Source: Herbaspirillum sp. (GTDB taxonomy: Bacteria; Pseudomonadota; Gammaproteobacteria; Burkholderiales; Burkholderiaceae_D). Taken from it: a stretch of 64,000 nt of DNA. Below, piece after piece: positions 9,029-16,952 of the stretch (its first letter is position 1; each line of letters opens with the position of its first letter). Location: assembly GCF_017744395.1 (NCBI RefSeq), contig NZ_JAGIBI010000001.1:1202983-1266982 (forward strand). The letters are read 5' to 3'. The notes under the pieces are model-generated. The model had not been told where the DNA came from. It searched no databases and was given only the letters and a program-made list of their open reading frames with translations. A program made the position numbers and the translations under genes.

Positions 9029-10168
9029 ATGATCTTCGATTACGAAACCTTGAAGCTGATCTGGTGGGCCTTCGTCGGCGTGCTGCTGATCGGCTTCGCG
9101 CTGACCGACGGCTTCGACTTCGGCGTGGGCATGATGCTGCCCTTCGCCGGCAAGACCGACGCCGAACGGCGCGTGCTGATCAATGCCATCGGCCCCACCT
9201 GGGAAGGCAACCAGACCTGGTTCATCACCGCCGGCGGCGCCACCTTCGCCGCCTGGCCACTGGTCTACGCGACCGCCTTCTCGGGCTTCTACATCGCGCT
9301 GATGGTGCTGCTGTTCTCGCTGTTCTTCCGCCCGGTCGGCTTCGACTACCGCAGCAAAGTGGCCGATCCGCGCTGGCGCAACGCCTGGGACTGGGGCCTG
9401 TTCGCGGGCGGTCTGGTGCCGCCGCTGATCTGCGGCGTGGCCTTCGGCAACCTGCTCTTGGGTGTGCCCTTCCACTACGACGACACCATGCGGGTCGAAT
9501 ACACCGGCAGCTTCTTCGCCCTGCTCAATCCGTTCGGCCTGCTGGCCGGGCTGCTGTCGGTGGCCATGCTGCTGATGCACGGCGCGACCTTCGCCTTCGT
9601 CAAGACCGATGCCGCCGTCGGCGAGCGTGCGCGCAAGACCGCCATCGTGGCGGCCATCGCCACCGTGCTGCTGTTCATCGCCGGCGGTTTCTGGGCGGCG
9701 CAGTTGCCGGGCTACCGCATCACCGCCATGCCGGACGCCAACAGCGCCTTCACGCCGCTGGCCAAGACCGTGGAAATCGCCGCCGGCGCCTGGTTCGACA
9801 ACTATGCGCGCTGGCCGCTGGCCAAACTGATCCCGGTGATCGGCATCGCAGGCGCGGTATTGGCCGCTGTCTTCGCGCTGGCGCGCCGCGCCCGCCTGGC
9901 CTTCGTCGCCAGCGGCCTGTCGGTGACCGGCATCATCCTCACCGCGGGCATCTCGCTGTTCCCGTTCATCATGCCGTCCTCGCTGGATCCCAAGAGCAGC
10001 CTGACCTTGTGGGATGCGGTGTCGAGCCACAAGACGCTGGGCCTGATGTTCTGGATGGTGCTGATCTTCCTGCCGCTGATCGTCATCTACACCGGCTGGG
10101 TCTACCGCGTGCTCAGGGGCAAGGTCACGCTCAAGGACATCCACGACAACGAACATACGGCGTACTGA
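9029..10168 (+). CDS. cydB: Cytochrome bd ubiquinol oxidase subunit II
   Basis: CydB is the second large membrane subunit of the bd oxidase. The 379-residue protein begins [20 protein letters not shown] and contains the family segments [10 protein letters not shown] and [10 protein letters not shown], several membrane helices, and an ending like other long CydB proteins. It lies 33 bases after cydA with an AGGA ribosome-binding site, and 27 bases before cydX. Confidence 0.98.
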   Translation: MIFDYETLKLIWWAFVGVLLIGFALTDGFDFGVGMMLPFAGKTDAERRVLINAIGPTWEGNQTWFITAGGATFAAWPLVYATAFSGFYIALMVLLFSLFFRPVGFDYRSKVADPRWRNAWDWGLFAGGLVPPLICGVAFGNLLLGVPFHYDDTMRVEYTGSFFALLNPFGLLAGLLSVAMLLMHGATFAFVKTDAAVGERARKTAIVAAIATVLLFIAGGFWAAQLPGYRITAMPDANSAFTPLAKTVEIAAGAWFDNYARWPLAKLIPVIGIAGAVLAAVFALARRARLAFVASGLSVTGIILTAGISLFPFIMPSSLDPKSSLTLWDAVSSHKTLGLMFWMVLIFLPLIVIYTGWVYRVLRGKVTLKDIHDNEHTAY

Positions 10169-10195
10169 ATCGCCGCTTCAAGCAAGGAGAACACT

Positions 10196-10360
10196 ATGTG
10201 GTATTTCGCCTGGATTCTCGGCCTCGGCCTGGCGCTGGCCTTCGGCATCATCAACGTGATGTGGCTGGAAGCCAACTACGCCTTCGGCCGCCGCAAGGCC
10301 GAGCAAACCCATGAACGCTTCGCCAGCGCCGCCGACAGCGAGCGGCGCAACAAGGAATAA
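10196..10360 (+). CDS. cydX: Cytochrome bd small subunit CydX
   Basis: A 54-residue single-helix protein beginning MWYFAWILGLGLALAFGIIN, the CydX/CbdX signature, with the conserved Glu in VMWLEANY. CydX stabilises the haem d site of the CydAB complex. The E. coli protein is 37 residues; this one has a charged C-terminal extension of about 20 residues (from RRKAEQTHERF). It has an AAGGAG ribosome-binding site, follows cydB directly and is followed by a strong terminator, so it closes the operon. Confidence 0.95.
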   Translation: MWYFAWILGLGLALAFGIINVMWLEANYAFGRRKAEQTHERFASAADSERRNKE

Positions 10361-10372
10361 GGCAAGCACAAG

Positions 10373-10398
10373 GCCGGGGCATTTGCCGCCGGCTTTTT
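10373..10398 (+). terminator. Rho-independent terminator after cydX
   Basis: The stem GCCGGGGCA / TGCCGCCGGC (9 pairs with one bulged G and a TT loop) is followed by five T residues, 13 bases after the cydX stop. Confidence 0.85.
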
Positions 10399-10422
10399 CC
10401 ATCCCCCTCATCAGGAGGCAAG

Positions 10423-10938
10423 ATGAACTCAGCACGCACATGCAAGGCCGATGAAATCCCACCTGAAGCGCATCACTGGCAACTGCTGCCGGGCGCCGAC
10501 TTCGCCGACAGCTATCGCATCCCTCTTGCTGCCGCACTGGCGCAGCAACAGGTCGCCGAGATCGCGGCGCGCATGATGTCGGGCCGACCGGCCTGGGTCG
10601 CTGCCCTGCTGGACTTGCGCAATCGTCTAGTCGCCCCGTTCGGGCTCAAGGGCGCCAAGATGGCCGTCGGCGAAGTCCAGCCGGACAGCCGGCTGCCGGG
10701 GTTTCCCGTACTCGACGACGATTCTTCGCGCCTGCTGCTGGGCCTGGACGACCATCACCTGGATTTCCGCCTGTGCATAGAAAAGTCGCCAGCCGATAGC
10801 ACCGGCAAGGAACCGCAATGGCTGACCGCGACCACGGTGGTGCGCACCAAGGGCTGGGCCGGCAAAGCCTATCTGGCCGCCATCATGCCCTTCCATCGTT
10901 GCATCGTGCGCACGCTGCTGGAGAGGATGCCGGCCTAA
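10423..10938 (+). CDS. DUF2867 domain-containing protein
   Basis: A 171-residue soluble protein resembling DUF2867 proteins. The recognisable segments are PGADFADSYRI near the N-terminus, FPVLDDDSSRLLLGLDDHHLDFRL in the middle, and MPFHRCIVRTLLERM near the end. No signal peptide or catalytic motif is visible. The gene stands alone between the cyd terminator and a bidirectional terminator shared with ohr. Its function is unknown; members of this family are often found near SDR genes or regulators. Confidence 0.75.
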   Translation: MNSARTCKADEIPPEAHHWQLLPGADFADSYRIPLAAALAQQQVAEIAARMMSGRPAWVAALLDLRNRLVAPFGLKGAKMAVGEVQPDSRLPGFPVLDDDSSRLLLGLDDHHLDFRLCIEKSPADSTGKEPQWLTATTVVRTKGWAGKAYLAAIMPFHRCIVRTLLERMPA

Positions 10939-10960
10939 GGCAAGGCATGCCGCTCCATGC

Positions 10961-10994
10961 AAAAAGCCCCGCGAAGAAATTCGCGGGGCTTTTT
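10961..10994. terminator. Bidirectional terminator between the DUF2867 gene and ohr
   Basis: A perfect 15-pair stem (AAAAAGCCCCGCGAA / TTCGCGGGGCTTTTT) with a GAAA loop has T-runs in both directions and lies between two convergent genes. Confidence 0.95.
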
Positions 10995-11021
10995 GTTGCG
11001 TGCTGCTTGAACGGCGGGCGC

Positions 11022-11456
11022 TTAGACCAGGTTCAGCGTCACGTTGATGTTGCCGCGGGTGGCGTTCGAGTACGGGCACACCTGGTGGGCCTTCTCGACC
11101 AGATCTTGCGCCACGGCGCGGTCGATGCCCGGCAGCGAGATGTTCAGTTCTGCTTCGATGCCGAAACCGCCCGGGATCTGGCCGATGCCGACCTTGCCGG
11201 TGATGCTGGCGTCGGCGGGAACGGCGACCTTGGCCTGGCCGGCGACGAACTTCAGCGCGCCCAGGAAGCAAGCCGAGTAACCGGCTGCGAACAGTTGCTC
11301 GGGGTTGGTGCCCGGGCCGCCGGCGCCGCCCAGTTCCTTCGGGGTCGACAACTTGACGTCCAGCACGCCGTCGGACGACTTGGCGGAACCTTCACGGCCG
11401 CCGGTTGCGGTGGCGGTAGCGGTGTACAGGGCTTTTTCGATCTTGTTGGAAGACAT
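11022..11456 (-). CDS. ohr: Organic hydroperoxide resistance protein Ohr
   Basis: Ohr is a thiol peroxidase that reduces organic and fatty-acid hydroperoxides. The 144-residue protein is of normal length and has both catalytic cysteines: Cys63 in [12 protein letters not shown] and Cys127 in [14 protein letters not shown]. It is transcribed in the same direction as the upstream regulator gene ohrR, with 192 bases between them holding OhrR-like operator sequences, so induction by organic peroxide is expected. Confidence 0.97.
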   Translation of the reverse strand: MSSNKIEKALYTATATATGGREGSAKSSDGVLDVKLSTPKELGGAGGPGTNPEQLFAAGYSACFLGALKFVAGQAKVAVPADASITGKVGIGQIPGGFGIEAELNISLPGIDRAVAQDLVEKAHQVCPYSNATRGNINVTLNLV

Positions 11457-11583
11457 TTTCTTTCCTTTCGGTTTTCAGGTTAAGGCCAATCATTGGAGAT
11501 AAGGGGTGGCGAAAGATTCGCCGGGTTACCGCTGCTTCAATTCCAGGTCCTGCGCTTGCTGCTTAAAAAAACGAATAAATTAT

Positions 11584-11614
11584 TTACAATATAATTGTGA
11601 ACAATTTAATTTAC
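11584..11614. promoter_or_regulatory. Candidate OhrR operators upstream of ohr
   Basis: Two adjacent AT-rich sites: ACAATATAATTGT (11586-11598; perfect 5-3-5 inverted repeat) and AACAATTTAATTTA (11600-11613). Both resemble the published OhrR box TACAATT-N-AATTGTA. They lie about 130-155 bases upstream of the ohr start. Confidence 0.6.
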
Positions 11615-11648
11615 ACAACAAAAAACATCGCTGCATCCATGCCGATGC

Positions 11649-12122
11649 TCACTCTTCCGCATCCAGCAAATTCTTGCGTACATCCTTGAGTTCGCCAACC
11701 AGTTTCTTCACCTCATCCAGCGGCGGCAGCATGCAGCTCATCCGGACCGGCACCGCTTTCGCCTTCTCGCGCAGCGCGCGGCCGGCATCGCTCAGGCTGA
11801 CCACCACGCGGCGCTCGTCGCCGGCGTCGCGGGCCCGGTTCAGCAGGCCCATGGTTTCCATGCGCTTGAGCAGCGGGGTCAGCGTACCCGAATCCAGATA
11901 CAGTCGGTTGCCCAGTTCGGACACGGTGATCTGGTCTTTCTCCCACAGCACCATCATCACCAGGTATTGCGGATAGGTGATGTCCAGCGCGCCGAGGAGT
12001 TTCTTGTACGCCTTGGTCATCGCAAGCGAGGCCGAATACATGGCGAAACAGAGCTGGTTGTCGAGAAGCAGGGCTTCGTCGATCAGCGCGTCCGGCAGCT
12101 TCGGTGTTTTTGCGTTGTCCAT
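11649..12122 (-). CDS. ohrR: MarR-family organic peroxide sensor OhrR
   Basis: OhrR represses ohr and is inactivated when its reactive cysteine is oxidised. The 157-residue product has the sensing Cys in LLDNQLCFAMYSASLAM (Cys25 from the chosen start), the ITYPQYLVMMVLWE helix with the Tyr that contacts the cysteine, the winged helix (ISVSELGNRLYLDSGTLTP-like) and the DERRVVVSLSDAG wing. The start is uncertain: ATG at 12122 is used here because homologs begin near MDNAK; ATG at 12131 and TTG at 12158 are also in frame and none has a good ribosome-binding site. An extended palindrome lies just upstream. Confidence 0.9.
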   Translation of the reverse strand: MDNAKTPKLPDALIDEALLLDNQLCFAMYSASLAMTKAYKKLLGALDITYPQYLVMMVLWEKDQITVSELGNRLYLDSGTLTPLLKRMETMGLLNRARDAGDERRVVVSLSDAGRALREKAKAVPVRMSCMLPPLDEVKKLVGELKDVRKNLLDAEE

Positions 12123-12147
12123 GTAGCGCATATTAAGCAGTTCAAAA

Positions 12148-12167
12148 TTAAATTGCAAGCAATTTAA
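12148..12167. promoter_or_regulatory. Palindrome at the ohrR start, candidate autoregulatory operator
   Basis: TTAAATTGC-AA-GCAATTTAA is a perfect 9-2-9 inverted repeat 26 bases upstream of the chosen ohrR start. It shares the AATTG core of OhrR boxes and would let OhrR repress its own gene. Confidence 0.5.
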
Positions 12168-12257
12168 ATAAATGTTTTTAAGACTGTTGCGAAATTCGCT
12201 TTCGCGGACGGCGCGGTATCATTCGCGCTTTCCGGCCTTTCTCCACCCTGCTTTTCC

Positions 12258-13439
12258 ATGCATCAAGACCTTTCCGCTCCCGCCAATCCGCTCAAGACCC
12301 TCGACCTGTTCTGCCGGGTCGTCGACAACTACGGCGACATCGGCATCTGCTGGCGCCTGGCGCGCCAGCTGGCGCATGAGCACGGCATCGCGGTGCGCTT
12401 GTGGGTGGACGACCTGAAGAGCTTCCGGCGCATCTGGCCCGAGGTCGATACCGAGGCCGACGTGCAGCAACTGGCCGGCGTCACCGTGCAGCACTGGCGC
12501 GGCCAGGACGACGCGTTCACGGCAGCCGACATCCCGGACATCGTGATCGAGTTCTTCGGCTGCGAGATTCCGCCGGCCTATGTCGAGGCGATGGCGCAGC
12601 GCGCCGTCAAGCCGGTCTGGTTCAACCTGGAAGGCTTGTCGGCCGAGCAATGGGTGGAAGGCTGCCACACCCTGCCCTCGCCGCACCGCTCGCTGAAACT
12701 GACCAAGTATTTCTTCTTCCCCGGCTTCAATGAGCGCACCGGCGGCCTGAGTTTCGAGGCCGACCTGGAAGCCCGGCGGCAAGCCTTCCTGCAGCAAGGC
12801 CAGGCCGCCGCCTTCCTGTCCGGCCTGGGCGTGACGCCGCCAGAGCAGGAAAGTCTCAAGCTGTCATTGTTCTGCTACGACTACGCCCCGGTTCCCGAAC
12901 TGTTTGCCGCCTGGCAAGCCGCATCCGCCCCGGTCGCCTGCCTGGTGCCGGACGGCGTGGCGCGGGAGGCGGTCGAAGCTTTTCTCGGCGCCCCCATGCA
13001 GCCGGGCGCGGCCGCCACGCGCGGCGCGCTGACCGTGCGCGTCTTGCCGTTCGTACCGCAGACCGACTACGACAAGCTCCTGTGGAGCTGCGACCTCAAC
13101 TTCGTGCGCGGCGAGGACTCCATCGTGCGCGCGCAATGGGCCGGCAAGCCCTTCATCTGGAACATCTACAAGCAGGACAAGAACCTGCACCACACCAAAC
13201 TCAATGCTTTCCTGAAGATCTACGACCCGGCCACGCCGGCGCTGGTTGAAGCCAACCACGCCTGGAACGGCGCCAGCCAAGCCGATGTTGACTGGCAGGC
13301 AAGCTGGCAGGCGCTGCGGGCGGATTTGCCGGCCCTGACGCAGGGAGCTGAGCAGTGGCTGCACAAGATGTTGGCAAATGGCGACTTCATGGCGAATTTG
13401 CTGACGTTCGCCCGCCGGCTGGTGGTGGAAGCCCCTTGA
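12258..13439 (+). CDS. earP: EF-P arginine rhamnosyltransferase EarP
   Basis: EarP transfers rhamnose from dTDP-rhamnose to Arg32 of elongation factor P, which activates EF-P for rescue of ribosomes stalled at polyproline. The 393-residue GT-B fold protein has the N-terminal DNYGDIGICWRLARQL segment (residues 23-38) and the nucleotide-binding motif FVRGEDSIVRAQWAGKPF (Arg284-Ser288 core). It stands 129 bases upstream of efp on the same strand, the conserved arrangement. Proteobacteria with EarP do not use EpmA/EpmB lysylation. Confidence 0.97.
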   Translation: MHQDLSAPANPLKTLDLFCRVVDNYGDIGICWRLARQLAHEHGIAVRLWVDDLKSFRRIWPEVDTEADVQQLAGVTVQHWRGQDDAFTAADIPDIVIEFFGCEIPPAYVEAMAQRAVKPVWFNLEGLSAEQWVEGCHTLPSPHRSLKLTKYFFFPGFNERTGGLSFEADLEARRQAFLQQGQAAAFLSGLGVTPPEQESLKLSLFCYDYAPVPELFAAWQAASAPVACLVPDGVAREAVEAFLGAPMQPGAAATRGALTVRVLPFVPQTDYDKLLWSCDLNFVRGEDSIVRAQWAGKPFIWNIYKQDKNLHHTKLNAFLKIYDPATPALVEANHAWNGASQADVDWQASWQALRADLPALTQGAEQWLHKMLANGDFMANLLTFARRLVVEAP

Positions 13440-13568
13440 AAATAGGGTAAAATAACGGGCTTAGTTTTTTAACGCTGTTTGGAATTCAATCGTACGTGGG
13501 CTTGCGGTGCAGTTTTGCCAGTAGGCTACTGACAGTTTGAAGAAACCTACTTTTCACGATACTCCGCT

Positions 13569-14144
13569 ATGAAATTTGCAAAAGAAATCCGCGTCGGCAA
13601 CATCATCATGGTCGACGGCAAGCCTATGATCGTCCTGCGTTCCGACGTCAACGGTTCTTCCCGTACCGGCTTCACCTACAAGTGGAAGATGAAGAACCTG
13701 CTGACCAACAGCCCGCAGGAAAGCGTGTTCCGCGGCGACGACAAGTTCGACGTCGTGGTGCTGGACAAGAAGCCGGTCACCTACTCGTACTTCGCCGACC
13801 CGCTGTTCGTCTTCATGGACGAAGAGTACAACCAGTACGAAATCGAAGGCGAGAACATGGGCGACGCCATCGGCTACCTGAAGGACGGCATGCAGTGCGA
13901 AGCCGTGTTCTACGACGGCAAGGCGATCTCGGTTGAAATGCCGACCACCATCGTGCGCAAGGTTGCCTACTCGGAGCCGGCGGTCAAGGGCAACACTTCG
14001 GGCAACGTCCTGAAGGAAGCCAAGATCGAAAACGCGATCGAAGCCAACCAGATCGTCGTGATGGTCCCGCTGTTCGTCAGCCAGGACGACGACATCGAAA
14101 TCGACACCCGTACCAACGAGTACAAGAAGGTTGTCCGCGGTTAA
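13569..14144 (+). CDS. efp: Elongation factor P (rhamnosylated type)
   Basis: EF-P binds between the ribosomal P and E sites and promotes peptide bond formation at polyproline stretches. The 191-residue protein has the three beta-barrel domains of the family and ends [17 protein letters not shown]. The tip loop carries Arg32 ([13 protein letters not shown]) in place of the lysine of E. coli EF-P, which matches modification by the upstream EarP. A strong terminator follows. Confidence 0.98.
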   Translation: MKFAKEIRVGNIIMVDGKPMIVLRSDVNGSSRTGFTYKWKMKNLLTNSPQESVFRGDDKFDVVVLDKKPVTYSYFADPLFVFMDEEYNQYEIEGENMGDAIGYLKDGMQCEAVFYDGKAISVEMPTTIVRKVAYSEPAVKGNTSGNVLKEAKIENAIEANQIVVMVPLFVSQDDDIEIDTRTNEYKKVVRG

Positions 14145-14167
14145 TCCTCCGCCGATGCAATAAAAAA

Positions 14168-14193
14168 ACGCTGCCTTGCGCAGCGTTTTTTTT
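14168..14193 (+). terminator. Rho-independent terminator after efp
   Basis: The stem ACGCTGC / GCAGCGT with loop CTTGC is flanked by A7 and T8, beginning 23 bases after the efp stop. The flanking A-run also makes it usable on the minus strand for the convergent GntR-type gene. Confidence 0.92.
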
Positions 14194-14213
14194 CGTCCAT
14201 TCAAAACAGGTTA

Positions 14214-15065
14214 TTAATCCTTCGCCTTGACCTGCCGCGCCAGGTCCCGCGCCGCGGCCCGGCCGGCCGCACTGGCCCAGAACTCGCGGTCGGCCGCCTG
14301 GATGCGCTGCGCCGAATTCTCCATATGCTGCAAGGCGGCCGCGCGCGCCGCCGCCGGGTCGCCGTCGGCGATGGCCTGGGCGATGGCCGCATGCTCGCTG
14401 CGCACCTGCTGGCTGAAGTCGCTGCGGCGCGCCTCATTCATGCGCGCGACCCGGATGGCGGCGTGCAGGAACTGGCTCAGGAACTGCACCAGCGAGGTAT
14501 AGAGCGGATTGTGGGCGGCGTTGGAGATCGCGGCATGGAAGGCGAAGTCTTCCTGCACGCCATCCCTGCCCTCTTGCGCGGCCCGGTCGATGTCCTTCAA
14601 TGCCTGCTGGATCGCCAGGCTCTGCGCGCCGGTGCGGCGTTGCGCCGCCAATGCCGCCATCTCGCCTTCCACCCCGCGCCGCAGTTCGATCACCCGCAGC
14701 ACCGCCCGGATCGAATCGCCCACGTCTTCGCCCGGCATGTCGAGCCTGAACGGCGTGGCCTGGTTGGCGCCCAGCACCACCGTGCCGCTGCCCCGGCGCG
14801 AACCGACCAAACCTTCCGACTTCAGGCGCGAGATCGCCTCCCGGATCACCGTGCGGCTGACCGCGAAGCGCGCGGTCAGCTCCATCTCCGACGGCAGCCG
14901 CGTATCGGGCGCGAACTCGCCCTCGCGGATCTGCTGCGCCAGCACGCTGGTCACGTGGTCGGCCAGCGTGCCCTTGCCACGTTTGGAAACGGCGGCGGCC
15001 CTGGCTGTGGAGGTCTTGGCATCGGGATTCTTCATGGCGCGCAATGATACCGCTTTTGGCCGCAT
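14214..15065 (-). CDS. FadR/GntR-family transcriptional regulator of denD
   Basis: A 283-residue GntR-family protein of the FadR subfamily. The winged helix is at about residues 33-100 (LADHVTSVLAQQIREGEF ... RLPSEMELTARFAVSRTVIR ... GLVGSRRGSGTVV), and the C-terminal all-helical FCD domain holds the metal-ligand pattern EDFAFHAAISNAAHN and a following His in RSEHAAI. It is divergent from denD and faces a perfect FadR-type operator. The start at 15065 has GAGG only two bases away; ATG at 15035 is an alternative that would remove a basic, Ser/Thr-rich leader. Confidence 0.9.
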   Translation of the reverse strand: MRPKAVSLRAMKNPDAKTSTARAAAVSKRGKGTLADHVTSVLAQQIREGEFAPDTRLPSEMELTARFAVSRTVIREAISRLKSEGLVGSRRGSGTVVLGANQATPFRLDMPGEDVGDSIRAVLRVIELRRGVEGEMAALAAQRRTGAQSLAIQQALKDIDRAAQEGRDGVQEDFAFHAAISNAAHNPLYTSLVQFLSQFLHAAIRVARMNEARRSDFSQQVRSEHAAIAQAIADGDPAAARAAALQHMENSAQRIQAADREFWASAAGRAAARDLARQVKAKD

Positions 15066-15073
15066 GGCCTCAA

Positions 15074-15102
15074 AAAGTTGTATGACAACTTTCTGCTATA
15101 AT
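15074..15102 (+). promoter_or_regulatory. GntR/FadR-type operator and denD promoter
   Basis: AAAGTTGT-ATG-ACAACTTT (15074-15092) is a perfect inverted repeat whose core TTGTATGACAA fits the FadR-subfamily consensus TNGTNNNACNA exactly. Two bases downstream starts an extended -10 element TGCTATAAT (15094-15102) reading toward denD. The operator would therefore block the denD promoter, and the regulator gene on the other side starts 9 bases away. Confidence 0.8.
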
Positions 15103-15187
15103 CGCTGCCGATGCCCGCCATCCGACGACGGCTCGGCACAGGTTTCCAGACCGGGATATCCCACTACCAGACCAACGAGGAGAACAC

Positions 15188-16162
15188 ATGCATATCGTCA
15201 TCACCGGCGGCGCCGGCTTTTTGGGCAGCCGCCTGGCGCGCCAGCTCCTGCAGCGCGGCACCCTGACCGGCCGCGACGGCAAGCAGCAGGAAATCAAGCG
15301 CATCACCCTGCTCGACGTGGTGCCAGCGCAAGGCTTCAACGACCCGCGCATCGAAGCCGTGACCGGCGACATCGCCGACGCCGCCGTGATCGAGCGCGTG
15401 ATCACCGCCGATACGCAATCGATCTTCCACCTGGCCGCCATCGTCAGCGGCCATGCCGAAGCCGACTTCGAACTGGGCATGAAGATCAACTTCGACGCCA
15501 CCCGCGTCATCCTGGAACGCGCCCGCCTGCTCGGCAGCAAGCCGCGCGTGGTGTTCACCAGCTCGGTGGCGGTGTTCGGCGGCGAGCTGCCGGCGGTGGT
15601 GCCGGACAACACCCTGCTGATGCCGCAAAGCTCCTACGGCGCGCAAAAGGTGATGGGCGAACTGCTGGTCAACGACTACAGCCGCAAGGGCTTCATCGAC
15701 GGCCGCGCGCTGCGCATGCCGACCATCTCGGTGCGTCCCGGCGCGCCCAACAAGGCCGCCTCCAGCTTCGCCTCGGGCATCATCCGCGAACCGCTCAACG
15801 GCCAGCCCTCGGTCTGCCCGGTCGCGCCTGAGACCCGCATGTGGCTGATGTCGCCGCGCCAGGCCATCGCCAACCTGATCCACGGCCATGAGATCAACGG
15901 CGCCGACCTGGGCCTGGCCCGCTTCCTGTCGATCGACGGCCTGTGCGTGACCGTCAGGGAAATGGTCGACGCGCTGGAGCAGGTCGCCGGCAAGGAAGTG
16001 GTCAAGCTGATCGAATGGAAGGAAGACGAGGCCATCAAGCGCATCGTCAACTCCTGGCCGGGCGCTTTCGAAGCCAAGCGCGCCAAGGCGCTGGGCTTTA
16101 CCGCCGATGCCAATTTCGCCGACATCGTGCGCGCCCACATCGAGGATGAAGTCAAGAAGTAA
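15188..16162 (+). CDS. denD: D-erythronate dehydrogenase DenD (NAD-dependent epimerase family)
   Basis: DenD oxidises D-erythronate to 2-oxo-tetronate. The 324-residue extended SDR protein begins with the NAD site ITGGAGFLGSRLARQLL, has the catalytic SYGAQKVMGELL motif (Tyr-x3-Lys), and shows the DenD-type sequences RALRMPTISVRPGAPNKAAS and RMWLMSPRQAI. The usual partner genes for tetronate use (otnK, otnC, otnI) are not next to it. The divergent FadR-type regulator and its operator suggest induction by the sugar acid or a product. Confidence 0.92.
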   Translation: MHIVITGGAGFLGSRLARQLLQRGTLTGRDGKQQEIKRITLLDVVPAQGFNDPRIEAVTGDIADAAVIERVITADTQSIFHLAAIVSGHAEADFELGMKINFDATRVILERARLLGSKPRVVFTSSVAVFGGELPAVVPDNTLLMPQSSYGAQKVMGELLVNDYSRKGFIDGRALRMPTISVRPGAPNKAASSFASGIIREPLNGQPSVCPVAPETRMWLMSPRQAIANLIHGHEINGADLGLARFLSIDGLCVTVREMVDALEQVAGKEVVKLIEWKEDEAIKRIVNSWPGAFEAKRAKALGFTADANFADIVRAHIEDEVKK

Positions 16163-16188
16163 GCGCTTCACGCTTTGCTTCTGACGGC

Positions 16189-16214
16189 AACGGCGCCCCT
16201 CGGGGCGCCGTTTT
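16189..16214 (+). terminator. Rho-independent terminator after denD
   Basis: The stem AACGGCGCCCC / GGGGCGCCGTT with a TC loop is followed by a T-run, 27 bases after the denD stop. Confidence 0.92.
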
Positions 16215-16265
16215 CTTTGGCGGCGCATAATGCAGTCTCCAATAACGACACGCCAAGAGACCCGC

Positions 16266-16856
16266 ATGGACCGATCCACCCTCGCCGCCTATGACGGCAA
16301 TGCCGCCGGCTTCGCGCAAGACTGGCACGACCAGCCGGCGCCGGAAGACCTGCACGCCATCGTGCGCCAGTACTTCGCCCCCGGCGCCTGCGCCGACATC
16401 GGCTGCGGCAGCGGCCGCGAGGTCGGCTGGCTGGATGCCTGCGGCTTTGCCGCGCACGGCTACGACGCCTCGGAAGGCTTGCTGGCCGAAGCCCGCCGGC
16501 GCTATCCGCAATCCCTCTTCACGCACGCCGCCCTGCCCGCGCTGGCCGGCATCGCCGACGCCAGCTTCGACAACGTGCTGTGCGAGACGGTGATCATGCA
16601 CCTGCCTGCCGGGGATATCGCGCCGTCGGTGGCGCGCATGGTCGCCATCCTCAAACCCGGCGGCACGCTCTATCTCAGCTGGCGCGTCACCAAGGACGGC
16701 GACCAGCGCGACAAGCATGCGCGGCTGTATGCCTCGTTCGACGCCGGCCTGGTGCGCGGCGCATTGCAGGGTTGCGCGCTGTTGCTGGACGAAGAGGCGG
16801 CCAGCGCGTCCTCCGGCAAGGTGATCCATCGCCTGGTCGCCAGGAAGGCGGCCTGA
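16266..16856 (+). CDS. Class I SAM-dependent methyltransferase
   Basis: A 196-residue methyltransferase. Motif I is CADIGCGSGREVGWL (about residues 38-52), followed by an acidic loop (GYDASEGLLAEAR) and motif-IV-like DASFDNVLCETVIMHL and motif-VI-like LKPGGTLYLSWRV. The start at 16266 was chosen because homology begins with MDRSTLAAYDGNAAGFA; an ATG 36 bases upstream adds only a nonhomologous leader. It lies between the denD terminator and the mmsB terminator, so it is a single-gene unit. The substrate is unknown. Confidence 0.88.
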   Translation: MDRSTLAAYDGNAAGFAQDWHDQPAPEDLHAIVRQYFAPGACADIGCGSGREVGWLDACGFAAHGYDASEGLLAEARRRYPQSLFTHAALPALAGIADASFDNVLCETVIMHLPAGDIAPSVARMVAILKPGGTLYLSWRVTKDGDQRDKHARLYASFDAGLVRGALQGCALLLDEEAASASSGKVIHRLVARKAA

Positions 16857-16874
16857 CGTCGGCCATTACCGACG

Positions 16875-16901
16875 AAAAAAAAGCGCGGCCACGGCCGCGC
16901 T
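16875..16901 (-). terminator. Rho-independent terminator after mmsB
   Basis: The stem AGCGCGGCC / GGCCGCGCT with a two-base loop has an eight-residue A-run on its left side, which is a T-run for minus-strand transcripts. It lies 52 bases beyond the mmsB stop. Confidence 0.92.
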
Positions 16902-16952
16902 CAAAATCACTACTCCTCGGAGATCAAACAAACTTCGTGGACATCCCTGCCC

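Noticed and set aside
7208..10156. A 982-residue open frame on the minus strand across cydP, cydA and cydB
   Set aside because: It is antisense to clearly homologous cyd genes and consists of Gln/Arg/His-rich low-complexity sequence, a by-product of high GC at third codon positions.
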